DNA from: SLJM01 sp964415785
Lineage (GTDB): Bacteria > Myxococcota_A > Bradymonadia > Bradymonadales > Bradymonadaceae
DNA: 7,306 nt
Assembly (NCBI GenBank): GCA_964415785.1
Contig: CAYQBU010000193.1
Location: 1-7,306, forward strand
Reading direction: 5' to 3'
The notes under the pieces are model-generated. The model worked only from the letters and a program-made list of their open reading frames with translations, was not told the origin of the DNA and made no database searches. Positions within the stretch are counted from its first letter, which is position 1; each line of letters begins with the position of its first letter. Position numbers and translations under genes: made by a program. Shown here piece by piece: positions 5,551 through 7,306 of the stretch.

Positions 5551-6735
5551 ATGACAGAGCGTTTTAAAAACTGGTCCAGAAGTCTTGAATTTACGCCGGA
5601 GCACATCGCCAGACCCCAGTCGACGGAGAAACTCCAGGCCCTGGTCCGTGAGATCGCCGCCGACGGAGGCCGCTGCCGAGTGGTCGGTCAGGGGCACTCC
5701 TCATCGCCCCTGGTCAACACCGACGAGACCCTGATTTCGCTTGAGAAGATGAGCGGCGTCGAATCCGTCGACAGCGACGCCCATGAGGCCTGGGTGCGCC
5801 CGGGAACGACCCTCGAACAAATGGGAGAAGAACTCCTCGACGACGACCTGGCGGTTCACAACCTGGGCGACGTCAACGTCCAACAACTCGGGGGCGCCAT
5901 CGGCACCGGAACCCACGGCACGGGCAAGCATCTGGGCAATCTATCGACCATGCTCCTCGGCCTGCGAATGGTCACCGCCGACGGTGAGCTCATCGAGCGC
6001 CATATCGAAGATGACGAGGAGTTCATCCGCGCCGCCCGGGTCTCCCTGGGGACCCTTGGGATCTTCGCCAGCCTCCGCATCCGCGTCCAGCCCGCCTATC
6101 GCCTCCATCGCCTCGAGATGTGCGCCTCCGTCGATGACTGCATGGAGCATCTCACCGAGCTTGTCGAGTCGAATCGAAACTTCGACTTCTACTGGTATCC
6201 CCGCAGCGATGAGGTCAAACTTCGCACCCTCAATCGGCCGGGAGAGTCCCCGGACATGCCCTTCGCCACGGTCGTCAAAGAAGAGGTGGAGTGGGCGCCC
6301 CGCATCATCGCCCGAACCCGAGACCTGCGCTTTGATGAAATGGAGTACTGCCTGCCCGCCATGGCCGGCCCCATCGCCTTCCAACAGGTCCGGCGCCGAA
6401 TGCTCGACGTCCACCGACGAGACGTCGCATGGCGCACGCTCTACCGAACCACCGCACCGGACGACGCCCTCCTCAGTCCGTCCTACCGACGAGAGACCGC
6501 CGTCATCTCCGTCCACCACAACGCCTCGCTTCCCCACGACGCCTTCTTCGCCGACATCGAACCTATTTTGACCGCCCACCACGGCCGGCCCCACTGGGGC
6601 AAAAAGCACAATATGCGGGCAGCCGAACTGGCGACGCGCTATCCCGAGTGGAACACCTTTTTGGAGATCCGCGAGGCCATGGATCCAGACGGCGTCTTCA
6701 TCAACGACTACCTTCGCGACTTATTTGGAGTCTAA
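5551..6735 (+). CDS. FAD-linked aldonolactone oxidase (D-arabinono-1,4-lactone / L-gulonolactone oxidase family)
   Basis: This 394-residue member of the VAO-type flavoprotein family has an N-terminal FAD_binding_4 domain and a C-terminal ALO domain. Characterised relatives oxidise aldono-1,4-lactones or related polyols and reduce O2 to H2O2. The FAD domain shows 'VVGQGHSSSP' (44-53), with H49 at the position that carries covalent FAD in many relatives, then 'WVRPGTTLEQMGEEL' and 'GGAIGTGTHGTG' (114-125). The ALO domain ends with the family hallmark 'HWGKKHN' (348-354) and 'MDPDGVFINDYLRDLFG'. Length and both ends are typical, so the gene looks intact. There is no signal peptide or membrane helix, so a cytoplasmic role is likely. 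It is followed 11 bp later by the second ASRT gene, whose ribosome site overlaps this stop codon. The exact lactone substrate is unknown. An alditol oxidase is the main alternative, but the HWGK ending favours lactone oxidase. Confidence 0.92.
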   Translation: MTERFKNWSRSLEFTPEHIARPQSTEKLQALVREIAADGGRCRVVGQGHSSSPLVNTDETLISLEKMSGVESVDSDAHEAWVRPGTTLEQMGEELLDDDLAVHNLGDVNVQQLGGAIGTGTHGTGKHLGNLSTMLLGLRMVTADGELIERHIEDDEEFIRAARVSLGTLGIFASLRIRVQPAYRLHRLEMCASVDDCMEHLTELVESNRNFDFYWYPRSDEVKLRTLNRPGESPDMPFATVVKEEVEWAPRIIARTRDLRFDEMEYCLPAMAGPIAFQQVRRRMLDVHRRDVAWRTLYRTTAPDDALLSPSYRRETAVISVHHNASLPHDAFFADIEPILTAHHGRPHWGKKHNMRAAELATRYPEWNTFLEIREAMDPDGVFINDYLRDLFGV

Positions 6736-6746
6736 GGAGAGGGACC

Positions 6747-7112
6747 ATGGAGGACATCGGACAAAAGATCTGGGCCATCGCGGGAAGTCATATTCCCATG
6801 GGCCAGACCGGCCAAGAGCCCGAATTTACCAGCCACGACAGCCTATGGATGCTCAATACGTGCGACGAAGATGCCCATATTGAGATCACCATCTACTACG
6901 CCGATCGAGAACCCGTCGGCCCCTACCCGCTCGAGGTCGCCGCCCGCCGCGTACGGGAGGTGCGGATCAACGATCTGATCGACCCGGAGGCCATCCCCCT
7001 GGAGACGGACTACGGCGCGGTCGTCGTGGCCTCCGTGCCCATTGTCCTCCAATTCTCCACCATGGACACCCGGCAGGCCGCCAACAGCCGCAGTTTTTCA
7101 CTCGGCTATTGA
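6747..7112 (+). CDS. ASRT-family protein, diverged second copy
   Basis: This 121-residue paralogue of the ASRT protein at 3976-4353 is roughly 45% identical by hand alignment with almost no gaps. Shared blocks are 'IWAIA' (8-12), 'SH..LNT' (29-38), 'ITIYYADREPVGPY' (47-60), 'VRINDLIDPEAI' (72-83) and 'TDYG' (87-90). Near the C-terminus it reads 'VLQFSTMDTRQAANS' where the other copy has 'VVQHSRLDSRQAENA'. The His and the first Arg become F103 and T105, and 'AEGYIP' becomes 'AGSHIP'. The fold should be kept but the ligand pocket is probably altered. The start is ATG with AAGGAG 7 nt upstream (6734-6739), overlapping the lactone oxidase stop, so the two are almost certainly co-transcribed. It is the last gene of the rightward arm. 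Sugar or metabolite sensing is inferred from family context. Confidence 0.9.
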   Translation: MEDIGQKIWAIAGSHIPMGQTGQEPEFTSHDSLWMLNTCDEDAHIEITIYYADREPVGPYPLEVAARRVREVRINDLIDPEAIPLETDYGAVVVASVPIVLQFSTMDTRQAANSRSFSLGY

Positions 7113-7120
7113 CGCCCCTG

Positions 7121-7159
7121 GATTCACCGACCTCCACGACTTCACGCCGTCGGTGAATC
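7121..7159 (+). terminator. Hairpin after the second ASRT gene, possible terminator
   Basis: GATTCACCGAC (7121-7131) and GTCGGTGAATC (7149-7159) are perfect reverse complements: an 11-bp stem with a 17-nt loop. Allowing one bulged G adds two more pairs. It begins 8 nt after the stop codon. No T-run follows (CAGCCTAG...), so it is not a textbook intrinsic terminator. It may still end transcription, protect the 3' end of the mRNA, or be a protein site. Confidence 0.5.
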
Positions 7160-7306
7160 AGCCTAGCCCCTTCTGGCCACCTCACCACCCGGGTTGCCTC
7201 CCCTCTCACCATCCACGAGTTGGCCTCCCTGCCCGCGATCCTACCCCTCAGAGTTCGGTTTGAATCCGTCCCATGACCCCGATCGATGCCACTCAGGTCC
7301 CAAAAT
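7160..7306. other. Intergenic tail, nothing recognised
   Basis: About 147 bp after the hairpin carry no convincing coding frame, RNA gene or repeat. The composition is C-rich and pyrimidine-rich on the plus strand. A downstream gene may begin beyond the window. Confidence 0.5.

Noticed and set aside
5941..6609. 222-codon minus-strand frame opposite the lactone oxidase
   Set aside because: It is a shadow of GC-rich codon use. The plus strand carries intact FAD and ALO motifs across the same span.
6429..7112. Longer 227-codon version of the second ASRT gene starting inside the lactone oxidase
   Set aside because: The extra N-terminal 106 residues are out-of-frame translation of the oxidase. 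ATG 6747 has its own AAGGAG and matches the start of the other ASRT copy.

Overview
This is a high-GC, gene-dense bacterial window, probably from a Gram-negative organism of the Myxococcota/Bradymonadota type. That placement is tentative. It rests on a pair of eight-cysteine 'C-x5-C-x5-C-x4/6-C' repeats in a transporter, a style of short disulfide-rich module common in those lineages, and on the GC content. No rRNA, tRNA, CRISPR, IS element or phage gene is visible.

Layout. (1) Positions 3-1061 (+) hold the 3' part of a MacB/LolC-type ABC transporter permease whose extracytoplasmic domain carries the Cys-rich module. (2) Positions 1065-4353 (-) hold a compact three-gene unit, transcribed leftward: an ASRT-family (Anabaena sensory rhodopsin transducer-like) small protein, a luciferase-like (LLM) flavin oxidoreductase, and a GH15 glucoamylase/trehalase-like enzyme. 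The last two overlap by ATGA. The unit ends 3 bp from the end of the convergent permease gene. (3) Positions 4354-4485 are a divergent promoter region with a perfect 12-bp palindrome. (4) Positions 4486-7112 (+) hold an AEC (auxin efflux carrier-like) transporter, an FAD-linked aldonolactone oxidase, and a second, diverged ASRT-family protein. (5) A hairpin follows, then about 150 bp with nothing recognisable.

The centre of the window reads as one divergent module. Each arm carries its own ASRT paralogue. Between them the arms encode a sugar-releasing hydrolase (GH15), two flavin oxidoreductases and an organic-anion-type carrier. Published comparative analysis of the ASRT superfamily proposed that these beta-sandwich proteins bind small molecules, most likely sugars, and regulate sugar-metabolism operons in bacteria without rhodopsin. 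No opsin is present here. The working inference is a sugar/aldonolactone oxidation and export module with two intracellular ligand sensors, one of which has lost residues that the other keeps. Substrates and regulation cannot be determined from sequence alone.
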